This document shows positions 8,242 to 16,333 of a DNA stretch of 41,434 nucleotides, one piece after another. Every line of letters starts with the position of its first letter. The first letter of the stretch is position 1. Below the pieces are notes generated by a model. The model was not told the DNA's origin, ran no database searches, and saw nothing but the letters and a program-made list of their open reading frames with translations. This stretch comes from Lentisalinibacter sp035655155 (lineage in GTDB: Bacteria; Pseudomonadota; Gammaproteobacteria; Steroidobacterales; Woeseiaceae), in assembly GCA_035655155.1 (NCBI GenBank), contig DASRVH010000016.1, positions 1 through 41,434 on the forward strand. The letters run 5' to 3'. The position numbers were made by a program, and so were the translations under genes.

Positions 8242-9819
8242 CTAGCCGGACACCCGGCGGCCGCCCTGCCAGTAGCGGTCGCGGAGCTTGAACTTCTGCA
8301 GCTTGCCCGTGGCGGTGCGGGGCAGCTCCTCGATGAACTCCACCGACGTGGGGCACTTGAAGTGCGCCATGTTGTCCCGGCAGAAGGCGATCAGCTCTTC
8401 CTCGCCGACGTCGTGACCGTCGCGCAGCACCACCAGGGCCTTCGGCGTCTCGCCCCACTTCTCGTGGGGCACGCCGATGACGGCGCACTCCAGCACGGCC
8501 GGGTGCTTGTACAGCGTATCCTCGATGTCCGGTGAGCTGATGTTCTCGCCGCCGGAGATGATCACGTCCTTCTTGCGGTCCACGATGTGGATGTTGCCGA
8601 CGGCGTCCCACACGGCGAGATCGCCGGTGTGGAAGTAGCCGTCGCGGATAGCCCTGTCCGTCTCCTCCGGCTGCTCCCAGTAACCCTCGAACACCACGTT
8701 CGAGCGGGCGCAGACCTCGCCCACCGATTCGCCGTCCTTCGCCACCTCGTTGCCGTCGCCGTCCAGCAGCCGGATGTCCACGCCGATGGCCGGCACGCCC
8801 GCCCGCGCACGGCGCTGCCAGTCGTCCTGCGCCGTCGCGAAGTCCGGGCTCGAGTACGTGAGGAACGGCGACGTTTCCGTGAGGCCGTAGAGCTGGATGA
8901 ACTCCCAGCCGAGTTCGCGCTCCAGCCGCTCGATGAAGGCGGCGGGCGGCGGCGCGCCGGCCACCGTGAAGCGGGGCTTCACGGTAATATCGTGGGCGTC
9001 CTTGTCCGGGTAGTCGAGGATCGTGCGCAGCACCGCCGGGGCCATGCAGGCGAAGGTCACCCCCTCCTGCTCCATCAGCTCGTAGATGCGCCGGCCTTCC
9101 ACCGCGCGCAGGATCACGTGGGTACCGCCCATGCCGGTCAGCGCGTAGACGCCGCCCCAGCCGTTGACGTGGAACAGCGGCAGCGTCCACAGCTCCACGT
9201 CGTCGTGGGCCACGCGCAGATGGGCGATCAGGCTGTAGGCGTTGAGGTAGAAGTTGCGGTGCGTGAGCATGACGCCCTTCGGCCGCGCGGTGGTGCCGGA
9301 GGTGTAGTTGATGGAGACCACGTCGTTCTCGCCCCGTGCCGGGGGCGCCGGCGCGTCCGGCGACGCCGCCGCGATGAGCGCCTCCCAGTCCGTCCAGCCG
9401 TCCCGTTCGGCGCCGTCGTGGGCGGCCACCACCCAGTGCTCCACCGCCGGCAGCCGGTCGCGGATGGCGTCCACCATGCCGGTGTACTCGTAATCGACCA
9501 GCACCGCCTTCACGCCGGCGTGATCGATGATATAGGCATGATCCTCTGGCGTCAGCCGGTAGTTCAGCGGCACAAGGATCGCGCCGATGCGGGCGGTGGC
9601 GAAGAAGCTCTCCAGGAAGAAGTGGGAGTTCGGACTCAGGATGCAGACCCGGTCTCCCTGCCCGATGCCGAGCCCCGCCAGCGCGTTGGCCAGCCGCCAG
9701 ACCCGTTCCGCGTATTCGGCATAGCTGTAGCGCCGGTCGCCGTCCACGACAGCGGTCTTCTCCGGGTACAGACGCACGGGGCGCTCCAGGAAATCGTCGA
9801 CGAGCAGCGGTACCTGCAT
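8242..9819 (-). CDS. AMP-forming acyl-CoA synthetase (medium/long-chain type)
   Basis: A 525-residue AMP-dependent ligase of the ANL superfamily that activates a carboxylic acid as acyl-AMP and then acyl-CoA. Motifs in order: the phosphate loop YTSGTTARPKGV (about residue 174; Ala replaces the usual second Gly), LYGLTETSPF (A5, about 335), DGYFHTGDLA and IVDRKKDVIISGGENISS (A7/A8, about 410-435), and the catalytic Lys in LPRTATGKLQK near the C-terminus. The wording is typical of fatty-acyl or DmdB-like (methylmercaptopropionate) ligases; the substrate is not decided by sequence alone. SD AGGGGGA lies 8 nt before the ATG. It is transcribed alone and convergent with ald. A role in fatty acid use fits the acyl-CoA dehydrogenase and alkB elsewhere in the window. 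Confidence 0.9.
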   Translation of the reverse strand: MQVPLLVDDFLERPVRLYPEKTAVVDGDRRYSYAEYAERVWRLANALAGLGIGQGDRVCILSPNSHFFLESFFATARIGAILVPLNYRLTPEDHAYIIDHAGVKAVLVDYEYTGMVDAIRDRLPAVEHWVVAAHDGAERDGWTDWEALIAAASPDAPAPPARGENDVVSINYTSGTTARPKGVMLTHRNFYLNAYSLIAHLRVAHDDVELWTLPLFHVNGWGGVYALTGMGGTHVILRAVEGRRIYELMEQEGVTFACMAPAVLRTILDYPDKDAHDITVKPRFTVAGAPPPAAFIERLERELGWEFIQLYGLTETSPFLTYSSPDFATAQDDWQRRARAGVPAIGVDIRLLDGDGNEVAKDGESVGEVCARSNVVFEGYWEQPEETDRAIRDGYFHTGDLAVWDAVGNIHIVDRKKDVIISGGENISSPDIEDTLYKHPAVLECAVIGVPHEKWGETPKALVVLRDGHDVGEEELIAFCRDNMAHFKCPTSVEFIEELPRTATGKLQKFKLRDRYWQGGRRVSG

Positions 9820-9880
9820 GCGGAATCCCCCTTCCGGTTATCGTTGCCTGCGTCGCCGCGCCGAGCGTGGCGAGTCATCG

Positions 9881-9886
9881 ATTATG
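9881..9886 (-). promoter_or_regulatory. Candidate -10 box for the acyl-CoA synthetase gene
   Basis: CATAAT on the minus strand matches TATAAT at 5 of 6 positions and lies about 60 nt upstream of the ligase ATG. No good -35 is seen at 16-18 nt, so support is weak. The rest of the divergent gap 9820-10025 shows no gene beyond a 24-codon open frame. Confidence 0.2.
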
Positions 9887-10025
9887 CGCACTCCCGCCGC
9901 CGGATTCACCTGTTGCGGCCGCGCTGCGGTCGGCCACGGCAGACAGCGGCCGGCGCTCTCGCGTAGGCTGGCGCCATGATCATGGGCAGCGAGCAGGACT
10001 CCGGGCAGGGCGCCGGGGCACCGGC

Positions 10026-11060
10026 ATGGACCCGACCGGCTGGCCGCTGACGGCGCTGGTGGCCGCGTTCGGCGCGGCGGCGGCGCTGATCGGCGTGTTC
10101 GGCGTGATCATGACCCGGGCGGCGCGAGATCTCGCCCACCGCACCGGTCTCGGCGAGGCGCTCACGGGCGCCGTGCTGATCGGCGGCGCCACGTCGCTGT
10201 CCGGCATCACCACCTCGGTGACTGCCGCCTGGAACGGGCATGCGGAACTGGCGGTGAGCAATGCGCTCGGCGGCATCGCGGCCCAGACGGCTTTTCTCGC
10301 CATCGCGGACATCTTCTATCGCCGGGCCAACCTGGAACACGCGGCAGCATCCGTGGAGAACCTGATGATGTGCGCTTTCCTCATGATCCTGCTCGCCCTG
10401 CAGATGATCGCCTTCGCCGTGCCCGGGCTCGCCGTGCTCGGCGTACACCCGGGCAGTGCCCTGCTGATCGGCGCCTACCTCCTGGGCCTGTCGCTGCTGG
10501 TGCGCACCCACAAGAGTCCCATGTGGCTGCCGAAGCGCACGGCGGACACGCGTCCGGACGGCAGCGACCGCCCGCTGCGCACCCGGCTGGGACTGCCCTC
10601 GCTATGGCTGACTTTCGCCGGCTGCGCCATGGTGGTGGCCTTCTCGGGCTGGGTCCTTGCGCGGGTTGCCGTGCCGCTGGCCGCCCGCACGGGACTGTCC
10701 GAGAGTTTCGTCGGCGGTACCTTGACCGCCGTCGCCACCTCGCTGCCGGAACTGGTGATCGCCGTCTCCGCCGTGCGCATGGGCGCGCTCACACTGGCGG
10801 TCGGCGACATCATCGGCGGCAATGCCTTCGATACCCTGTTCGTGGCCATCTCCGACGTCGCCTACCGGGAGGGTTCCATCTACGCGGCGCTCGCAGGCGC
10901 CGAGCTGCTCTGGCTGGCGCTGACCCTGCTGATGACCGCCGTCCTGATGGCCGGACTGCTGTTCCGCGAACGACACGGGGTGGGCAACATCGGCTTCGAG
11001 AGCGTTCTGCTGCTGCTCGTCTATCTGGGGGGCGCCGGTCTCGTCGGGTTCGCCACCTGA
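10026..11060 (+). CDS. CaCA-family cation exchanger with degenerate first alpha repeat
   Basis: A 344-residue integral membrane protein with about ten hydrophobic segments, of the sodium/calcium exchanger (CaCA) superfamily. The second alpha repeat is intact: ATSLPELVIA then GDIIGGNAFDT (residues 237-270), with Glu242 and Asn266. The matching first repeat (53-88) reads GGATSLSGITT and SNALGGIAAQT, so Gly60 replaces the ion-binding Glu and Ile84 the Asn of GxN. Since each repeat contributes half of the site in known exchangers, ion specificity or coupling is likely altered. A soluble loop lies around residues 162-190. Start: ATG at 10026 with only a loose GGGG upstream. The gene is monocistronic and ends 5 nt from the convergent potI stop. 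Confidence 0.8.
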   Translation: MDPTGWPLTALVAAFGAAAALIGVFGVIMTRAARDLAHRTGLGEALTGAVLIGGATSLSGITTSVTAAWNGHAELAVSNALGGIAAQTAFLAIADIFYRRANLEHAAASVENLMMCAFLMILLALQMIAFAVPGLAVLGVHPGSALLIGAYLLGLSLLVRTHKSPMWLPKRTADTRPDGSDRPLRTRLGLPSLWLTFAGCAMVVAFSGWVLARVAVPLAARTGLSESFVGGTLTAVATSLPELVIAVSAVRMGALTLAVGDIIGGNAFDTLFVAISDVAYREGSIYAALAGAELLWLALTLLMTAVLMAGLLFRERHGVGNIGFESVLLLLVYLGGAGLVGFAT

Positions 11061-11065
11061 GGCCG

Positions 11066-11878
11066 TCATCCCGGCGGCGGCTCCGTGGCGCGGCGGCGGG
11101 TGACCGCGAACGCGATGAGCACGCCGACGGAGACCACGGCGATGATGAGGGTGGCGAGCGCATTGATGTCCGGCGTCACGCCGAGCTTCACCTTCGAGAA
11201 GATCAGCATCGGCAGCGTGCTCGCGCCCGGGCCGGAGACGAAACTCGCGATGACGAGGTCGTCCAGCGAGAGCGTGAACGCGAGCAGCCAGCCCGCCGCC
11301 ATCGAGGGGGCGATCAGCGGTAGCGTGATGTCGAACAGCACCCGGTGCGGCCTGCCGCCGAGGTCCATGGCCGCCTCCTCCAAGGAGGTATCCAGCGCGA
11401 CCACCCGGGACCGGACCACCACCGCCACGTAAGCCATGGCGAAGGTGACGTGGGCGATGGTGATGGTCGTCGCGCCCCGCCCTCCCGGCCAGCCGACGAG
11501 GCCCTGCAGCGTCACGAACAGGAGCAGCAGCGAGAGCCCGGTGATCACCTCCGGCATCACCAGCGGCGCGGTGATCATGCCGGTGAACAGCGTCCTGCCG
11601 CGGAAACGGTGGAAGCGCGCCAGGGCGAGCCCGGCCATGGTCCCCAGCACGGTCGCGACGGTCGCGGTGACCAGCGCGACGCGCAGGCTGAGCAATGCCG
11701 CATCGAGCACTTCCTCGTTGCGGAGCAGCTCCCCGTACCAGCGCGTGGAGAACCCGCCCCACACGGTGACCAGCCGCGAATCGTTGAACGAGTAGATCAC
11801 CACGAGCACGATCGGCAGGTAGAGGAAGGCATAGCCGAAGGCGAGCACGCTCAGCAGGAAACGGGACTGGCGCCTCAT
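11066..11878 (-). CDS. potI: Polyamine ABC transporter inner-membrane permease PotI
   Basis: A 270-residue permease with six predicted membrane segments, the second channel subunit of a putrescine/spermidine importer. The EAA loop that docks on the ATPase is visible as LEEAAMDLGGRPHRVLFDITLPL (residues about 170-192). LDDLVIASFVSGPGASTLPM is characteristic of PotI/PotC-type permeases. It is the last gene of a four-gene minus-strand operon and overlaps potH by ATGA. Assignment rests on sequence plus the full PotFGHI context. Confidence 0.92.
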   Translation of the reverse strand: MRRQSRFLLSVLAFGYAFLYLPIVLVVIYSFNDSRLVTVWGGFSTRWYGELLRNEEVLDAALLSLRVALVTATVATVLGTMAGLALARFHRFRGRTLFTGMITAPLVMPEVITGLSLLLLFVTLQGLVGWPGGRGATTITIAHVTFAMAYVAVVVRSRVVALDTSLEEAAMDLGGRPHRVLFDITLPLIAPSMAAGWLLAFTLSLDDLVIASFVSGPGASTLPMLIFSKVKLGVTPDINALATLIIAVVSVGVLIAFAVTRRRATEPPPG

Positions 11879-12765
11879 CGCTGCGTCCCCGCCTGGTAGC
11901 GCTGCAGCAGCATGATCGGCGCGACGAGGAGCAGCAACAGCACCACGGCGACACTGGATGCCAGGGGCCAGTCCCGATTGACGAAGAACTCGTCGAACAG
12001 CACGCGCCCGATCATCAGACTCTCGGGACCGCCGAGAAGATAGGGGATGACGTACTCGCCCATGGCCGGGATGAAGACCAGCAGACAGCCGGCTATGACG
12101 CCGGGGCGCGACATGGGCCAGGTGACGTCGCGGAACGCTTCCCAGGGCCGCGCGCCGAGATCCGCGGCAGCCTCCACGGTGTCCTGGTCCAGCCGTTCCA
12201 GCGTCGCGTAGAGAGGCAGGACCATGAACGGCAGATAGGAATAGACGATGCCGATGTAGATGGCCAGATCCGTGTACAGGAGCTCGAGCGGCTGCTCGAT
12301 GATGCCCAGCCAGAGCAGGAGCTGGTTGATGAAGCCGTAGTTGTTCAGCAGCCCGATCCAGGCGTACACCCTCAGCAGGAACGAGATCCAGAAGGGCAGG
12401 ATGATGGCCAGGAGCAGGTAGCCGCGGATCCGCTCGCCCGCGCGCGCTATCGCGAGCGCCATCGGGTAGCCGAGCAGAAGACAGAGCACCGTCGCGCTCG
12501 CGGCCAGCAGCACGGAGCGGAAATAGGTGTAGAGGTAGAGTTTGTCCTGCAGCAGGAACAGGTAGTTGTCCGCGCTCGCCTGCAACTCGCCCGTCGCCGG
12601 ATCCAGCAGAGGCGTGAACGGCGGCTGCGCGATCACCGGATCGACCAGGCTGATCTTCAGCACGATCGCGAACGGCGCGAGGAAGAACGCCAGCAGCCAG
12701 ACATAGGGGGCGGCCACCACGATCCGCTCCCAGAGCGCGTCGCGATGCCGGACGGGATGATGCAT
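11875..12765 (-). CDS. potH: Polyamine ABC transporter inner-membrane permease PotH
   Basis: A 296-residue permease with six membrane segments. The EAA loop is VEAAADLGARPWEAFRDVTW (about residues 198-217), followed by FIPAMGEYVIPYLLGG, a hallmark of PotH/PotB permeases. Start: ATG at 12765 with GAGGA about 9 nt upstream; longer open-frame extensions would run through the ATPase gene and are rejected. It lies 5 nt after potG and overlaps potI by 4 nt, so the subunits are likely made in step. Confidence 0.92.
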   Translation of the reverse strand: MHHPVRHRDALWERIVVAAPYVWLLAFFLAPFAIVLKISLVDPVIAQPPFTPLLDPATGELQASADNYLFLLQDKLYLYTYFRSVLLAASATVLCLLLGYPMALAIARAGERIRGYLLLAIILPFWISFLLRVYAWIGLLNNYGFINQLLLWLGIIEQPLELLYTDLAIYIGIVYSYLPFMVLPLYATLERLDQDTVEAAADLGARPWEAFRDVTWPMSRPGVIAGCLLVFIPAMGEYVIPYLLGGPESLMIGRVLFDEFFVNRDWPLASSVAVVLLLLLVAPIMLLQRYQAGTQR

Positions 12766-12770
12766 GCCGC

Positions 12771-13934
12771 TCAGTCCTCGAGCAGTATCGTGCTGGCGGC
12801 GTCCCAGGACAGATAGACTTCGTCCTCCCAGTCGATCGGACGATCGGCCGAGCGGCGCCGGTTCTGCGCGCTCACCAGCACCACCTTGCCGCTGGCGAGC
12901 CGCACCTGATAGAGGGACAGATTGCCGAAATAGCCGAAGTCCCAGACGACGCCGCGCAGCGTGGTCTGCTCCCCCCCGGGGAGCGGCTCCTTGTCGATGA
13001 AGATCTTCTCCGGCCGGATCGCGATACTCGCGCTTCGTCCGGGGGCGAGGTCCCGGGACGTCTCGGCCTGCAGGACGGTGCCGGCATCGGCGCACTCCAC
13101 GGCGACGCGGCCTCGCTCCGCCGCCGTCACCCGGCCCTCGAAGACATTGATGTTGCCGATGAACTCCGCGACGAAACGGGAGCCGGGATACTCGTACATG
13201 CGCTTCGGCGTATCCACCTGGCGCAGCCGCCCCGCCTCCATCACCGCGATACGGGTGGAGAGCATCATCGCCTCCTCCTGGTCGTGGGTGACCACGACGA
13301 AGGTGATGCCGAGCTCGTCCTGGAGATTGGCGAGCTCGAACTGGGTGTGCTCCCGCAGCTTGCGATCGAGGGCAGCCAGCGGCTCGTCCAGCAGGAGGAC
13401 CTTCGGCCGCTTGACGAGGGCGCGCGCCAGCGCCACCCGCTGGCACTGCCCGCCGGAGAGCTGCCCGGGCCGGCGTCCGGCGAACTCGCCGAGCTTCACG
13501 AGTTCCAGCATGGCGGCCACCCGGTCGTCGATCTCCGCGCGGGGCAGGCGCTCCTTCTTCAGGCCGTATGCGACATTGTCCCGGACGTTCATGTGCGGGA
13601 AGAGTGCGTAGGACTGGAACATCATGTTGACCGGGCGCCGGTACGGCGGCTGGGCGGTCACGTCGATACCGTCGATGATCACGCGGCCGGCGCTGGGCGT
13701 CTCGAAGCCCGCCATGATCCTGAGCAGCGTCGTCTTGCCGCAGCCGGAAGCGCCGAGGATGGAGAACAGCTCACCGCGATAGATGGCGAGATCCACGCCG
13801 TCGACGGCCACGAAATCACCGAAGCGCTTGCCGATGCCATCGAGCTCGATGAACGGGCGGGCGCCGGGCTCCTCCCAGGGGCGCTCCGCCGCCTTCTGCT
13901 CCGGCGTCCTCGCGCCCGGCACCGCTCCCTGCAT
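12771..13934 (-). CDS. potG: Polyamine ABC transporter ATPase PotG
   Basis: A 387-residue ATPase. Walker A is GASGCGKTT (about residues 60-68), the Q-loop region is MMFQSYALFPHM, the signature is LSGGQCQRVALARAL, Walker B is VLLLDEPLAALD, and the switch His lies in VVTHDQEEAM. The Cys after LSGGQ replaces the usual Gln/Arg; ATPases tolerate variation there. A C-terminal TOBE domain follows (SIAIRPEKIFID). RRPVNMMFQSYALFPHM and the overall length fit PotG/PotA. Its ATG overlaps the potF stop by 1 nt (TGATG). Confidence 0.94.
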   Translation of the reverse strand: MQGAVPGARTPEQKAAERPWEEPGARPFIELDGIGKRFGDFVAVDGVDLAIYRGELFSILGASGCGKTTLLRIMAGFETPSAGRVIIDGIDVTAQPPYRRPVNMMFQSYALFPHMNVRDNVAYGLKKERLPRAEIDDRVAAMLELVKLGEFAGRRPGQLSGGQCQRVALARALVKRPKVLLLDEPLAALDRKLREHTQFELANLQDELGITFVVVTHDQEEAMMLSTRIAVMEAGRLRQVDTPKRMYEYPGSRFVAEFIGNINVFEGRVTAAERGRVAVECADAGTVLQAETSRDLAPGRSASIAIRPEKIFIDKEPLPGGEQTTLRGVVWDFGYFGNLSLYQVRLASGKVVLVSAQNRRRSADRPIDWEDEVYLSWDAASTILLED

Positions 13935-15070
13935 CAGATACCGCTCTTGACCCGGGCCCAGGCCCGCGTGCGCGGACGCTCCATCTTCGGCGGCGCCACC
14001 GGAGCGAGGTGGGCGCGCTCCCAGACGGCATCGTCCGGATAGATGCCGGGATCGTTCACGACGGCCGGGTCGAGCAAGGGCAGTGACGAACGGTTGCCGT
14101 TCGCGTAATAGACGTAGTTGGAGATATCGGCGATGACGTCGGGGCGCAGCAGGAAGTTGATGAAGCGATAGGCGTTACCCGGGTGCGGCGCGTCCGCCGG
14201 GATATACAGCCCGTCGTACCAGAGCAGCGTGCCCTCGGCCGGCACCGTGTACTCGAGGTGCACGGGTGCCGCCGTCTCGGCGGCCCGCGCGGCCGCCTGC
14301 GCGTAATCGCCGGACCAGCTCATGGCGATGCAGACCTCCCGGTTCGGCAGATCGCTGATCATCTTCGTCGAGCTGAAGTAGCGGATATAGGGCCGGACGC
14401 GCATCAGCTGCTCCTCCGCCGCCTGCAGATGCTCCAGCTCGAGACTGCCGGGCGGCAGGCCCAGATAAGCCAGCACCATCGGGAAGACGTCGGTGGGCGA
14501 GTCGAGCAGCGTCACGCCGCAATCGGCGAAGCGCCGTACGATCTCCGGGTCGAAAAGCATCCTCGCGCTGTGCACCGGCGCGTCGGGCATGCGCGCCCGG
14601 ACCAGGTCCACGTTGTAGGCGAAACCGGTCGTGCCCCACATGTACACGGCCGAGTGTTCGTTGGCGCCGGGGTAACCCTCGACCTGCTCGATGATCTTCG
14701 GATCCATGTGCTTCCAGTTCGGCAGCCTGGAGCGGTCCAGCGGCTGGTAGATGCCGATGGGGATCAGCCGGGCCGAGAACTGGCCCGAATGCACGACGAC
14801 GTCGTAACCGGTATTGCCCGCGAGCAATTTCGCATCGACGATCTCGGAGGAATCGTAAGTGTCGTAGTTGACCTCGATGCCGGTCTCGCGCTCGAAGCGT
14901 TCGATGGTGTCCGGGCCGATATAGTCCGACCAGTTGAAGACGTTCACCACCTGCGCGCCGCCGTCGGCATCCGAATCGCCGCGGTCGCTGCAGCCTGCGC
15001 TCGGCAGCACGAGGCCGGCGACGAGGACGAGCGCCCAGACAGAAGAGAGAGTCGGTACGGCCGGCACCAT
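13934..15070 (-). CDS. potF: Polyamine-binding lipoprotein PotF
   Basis: A 378-residue periplasmic substrate-binding protein. The signal sequence ends in PSAGC, a weak lipobox, so it is probably lipid-anchored. The mature part opens with NVFNWSDYIGPDT and ends with RTRAWARVKSG, both nearly as in E. coli PotF; YMWGTTGFAYNVD and RPYIRYFSSTKMISDL are also conserved. This points to putrescine or a related diamine, though related proteins bind spermidine or agmatine. Two in-frame ATGs occur at 15076 and 15070; AAGGAGG is only 2 nt from the first but 8 nt from the second, so 15070 is chosen. It heads the pot operon and lies 76 nt after the acyl-CoA dehydrogenase stop. Confidence 0.92.
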   Translation of the reverse strand: MVPAVPTLSSVWALVLVAGLVLPSAGCSDRGDSDADGGAQVVNVFNWSDYIGPDTIERFERETGIEVNYDTYDSSEIVDAKLLAGNTGYDVVVHSGQFSARLIPIGIYQPLDRSRLPNWKHMDPKIIEQVEGYPGANEHSAVYMWGTTGFAYNVDLVRARMPDAPVHSARMLFDPEIVRRFADCGVTLLDSPTDVFPMVLAYLGLPPGSLELEHLQAAEEQLMRVRPYIRYFSSTKMISDLPNREVCIAMSWSGDYAQAAARAAETAAPVHLEYTVPAEGTLLWYDGLYIPADAPHPGNAYRFINFLLRPDVIADISNYVYYANGNRSSLPLLDPAVVNDPGIYPDDAVWERAHLAPVAPPKMERPRTRAWARVKSGI

Positions 15071-15087
15071 TCGCATCGCCTCCTTAT

Positions 15088-15138
15088 GCGCAAAATGCGC
15101 CGGGTTGTAAAGCGACGGCGCGGGACGAACCCGGCGCA
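15088..15138 (-). promoter_or_regulatory. Hairpin pair in the potF leader (terminator or attenuator)
   Basis: TGCGCCGGGTT (15096-15106) and AACCCGGCGCA (15128-15138) form a perfect 11-bp stem with a 21-nt loop. On the minus strand the stem is followed at once by TTT(T), then 15 nt later by the potF SD AAGGAGG. A second, smaller palindrome GCGCA-AAA-TGCGC (15088-15100) shares five bases with the large stem, so the two are mutually exclusive. It may simply terminate the acyl-CoA dehydrogenase transcript, or act as an attenuator of pot. Confidence 0.45.
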
Positions 15139-15146
15139 AGCGGGCC

Positions 15147-16307
15147 TCACATGTCATCGAGCCCGCGTTTCAGCAGGCAGCCGGCGATGATCTGGCGCTG
15201 GATCTCGCTGGTGCCTTCCCAGATGCGGTCGACGCGCAGTTCGCGGAAGAAGCGCTCGGCCACGTTCTCGCGCATGTAGCCCCGGCCGCCGAAGATCTGC
15301 ACGGCCCGGTCGGCCACACGGTTGGCCATCTCCGAGGCGTAGAGCTTCACCAGCGAACAGCGGGCGTGCAGCGTCTTCACGTCCTCGCCCCGGTCCTGGG
15401 CCGCTGCTGCCTCGTAGGTCATGAGGCGTGCCGCCCACAGTTCGGTGACGCTGTCGGCGAGCAGTGTCTGTATCGCCTGTTTCTCTGCCAGCGGCTCGCC
15501 GCCCACCTGCCGTCCGGCCGCAAATGCCGTGGCCTCCTCGATCAGCCGCGCCGCCGCCCCGCAGCAGCGCGCCCCGATCATCAGTCGCTCGCGCCGGAAC
15601 CAGGCCCGCGTATAGGTCATGCCGTCCCCGTCCCGCCCGACTCGCGCGGCGGCCGGCACGCGGACGTCGGCGAACCGGTAGGTGGGGTGGTGCGCGGCGA
15701 AGGTGTGGCTGAAATGGGGACAATCGATCATCACGACGCCGGGCGTATCCCGGTCGACGAAGAACAGCGCCTGCTCCTCGCCCCCGTCGACGCGACCCTG
15801 GAACCAGAAGAAATCCGCGAGGTTCGCGCTGGTGACGTACCACTTCTCCCCGTTCAGCCGGTAGTCGTCGCCGTCGCGGGCGGCGGTCGCCGTGAGGGCG
15901 GCCACGTCCGAGCCGGGCCCGGCCTCGGTGATCGCGTAGCAGTCGTGGCGCTCGCCGCGCATCAACGGCAGGATGTAGCGCTCTATCTGCTCCTCGCTGC
16001 AGGCCTCGAACATCCAGCTCTGCGGTTCGGCGAAGCACCAGGAGAGCGCATTGGTGGTGCGCCCGAGCTGCTCCCAGACGGCGGCCTGGGTCACGGTCGG
16101 CAGCCCGAGGCCGCCGTAGGCCGGCGGGACGTCCATGGCGCTGAAACCCAGTTCCAGCGCCCGTGCCTTGTTGCGCGCCTCCGTCTCGGGCGGCAGCCGG
16201 CCGTCGTTGAGTTCGGCATCGATCTCGTGCGGCTGCAGAAAATCCTCGGCGAAGCACCGCGCCTTCTCCTGCCACTCCCGGCTCGTGTCGTCCAGCTGTA
16301 TGTCCAT
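15147..16307 (-). CDS. Acyl-CoA dehydrogenase
   Basis: A 386-residue FAD-dependent acyl-CoA dehydrogenase, of usual length, that makes the alpha-beta double bond of an acyl-CoA. Visible family features are CYAITEAGPGSDVAAL (FAD/substrate loop, near residues 122-137), NGEKWYVTSAN, QIFGGRGYMRE, and the C-terminal RIWEGTSEIQRQIIA, whose Glu is the catalytic base position of the medium-chain enzymes. Start: ATG at 16307 with GGGAAGA upstream. It follows the TetR gene by 26 nt on the same strand and is probably co-transcribed with it, so the TetR likely controls it. Chain length or branched-chain preference is not evident. Confidence 0.92.
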   Translation of the reverse strand: MDIQLDDTSREWQEKARCFAEDFLQPHEIDAELNDGRLPPETEARNKARALELGFSAMDVPPAYGGLGLPTVTQAAVWEQLGRTTNALSWCFAEPQSWMFEACSEEQIERYILPLMRGERHDCYAITEAGPGSDVAALTATAARDGDDYRLNGEKWYVTSANLADFFWFQGRVDGGEEQALFFVDRDTPGVVMIDCPHFSHTFAAHHPTYRFADVRVPAAARVGRDGDGMTYTRAWFRRERLMIGARCCGAAARLIEEATAFAAGRQVGGEPLAEKQAIQTLLADSVTELWAARLMTYEAAAAQDRGEDVKTLHARCSLVKLYASEMANRVADRAVQIFGGRGYMRENVAERFFRELRVDRIWEGTSEIQRQIIAGCLLKRGLDDM

Positions 16308-16333
16308 TCTTCCCGTTCTCCCGGCCGCTGCGT

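Noticed and set aside
9976..10050. 24-codon open frame overlapping the start of the cation exchanger
   Set aside because: No convincing SD and no known leader-peptide features; chance in GC-rich DNA is likely, though coupling with the exchanger cannot be excluded.
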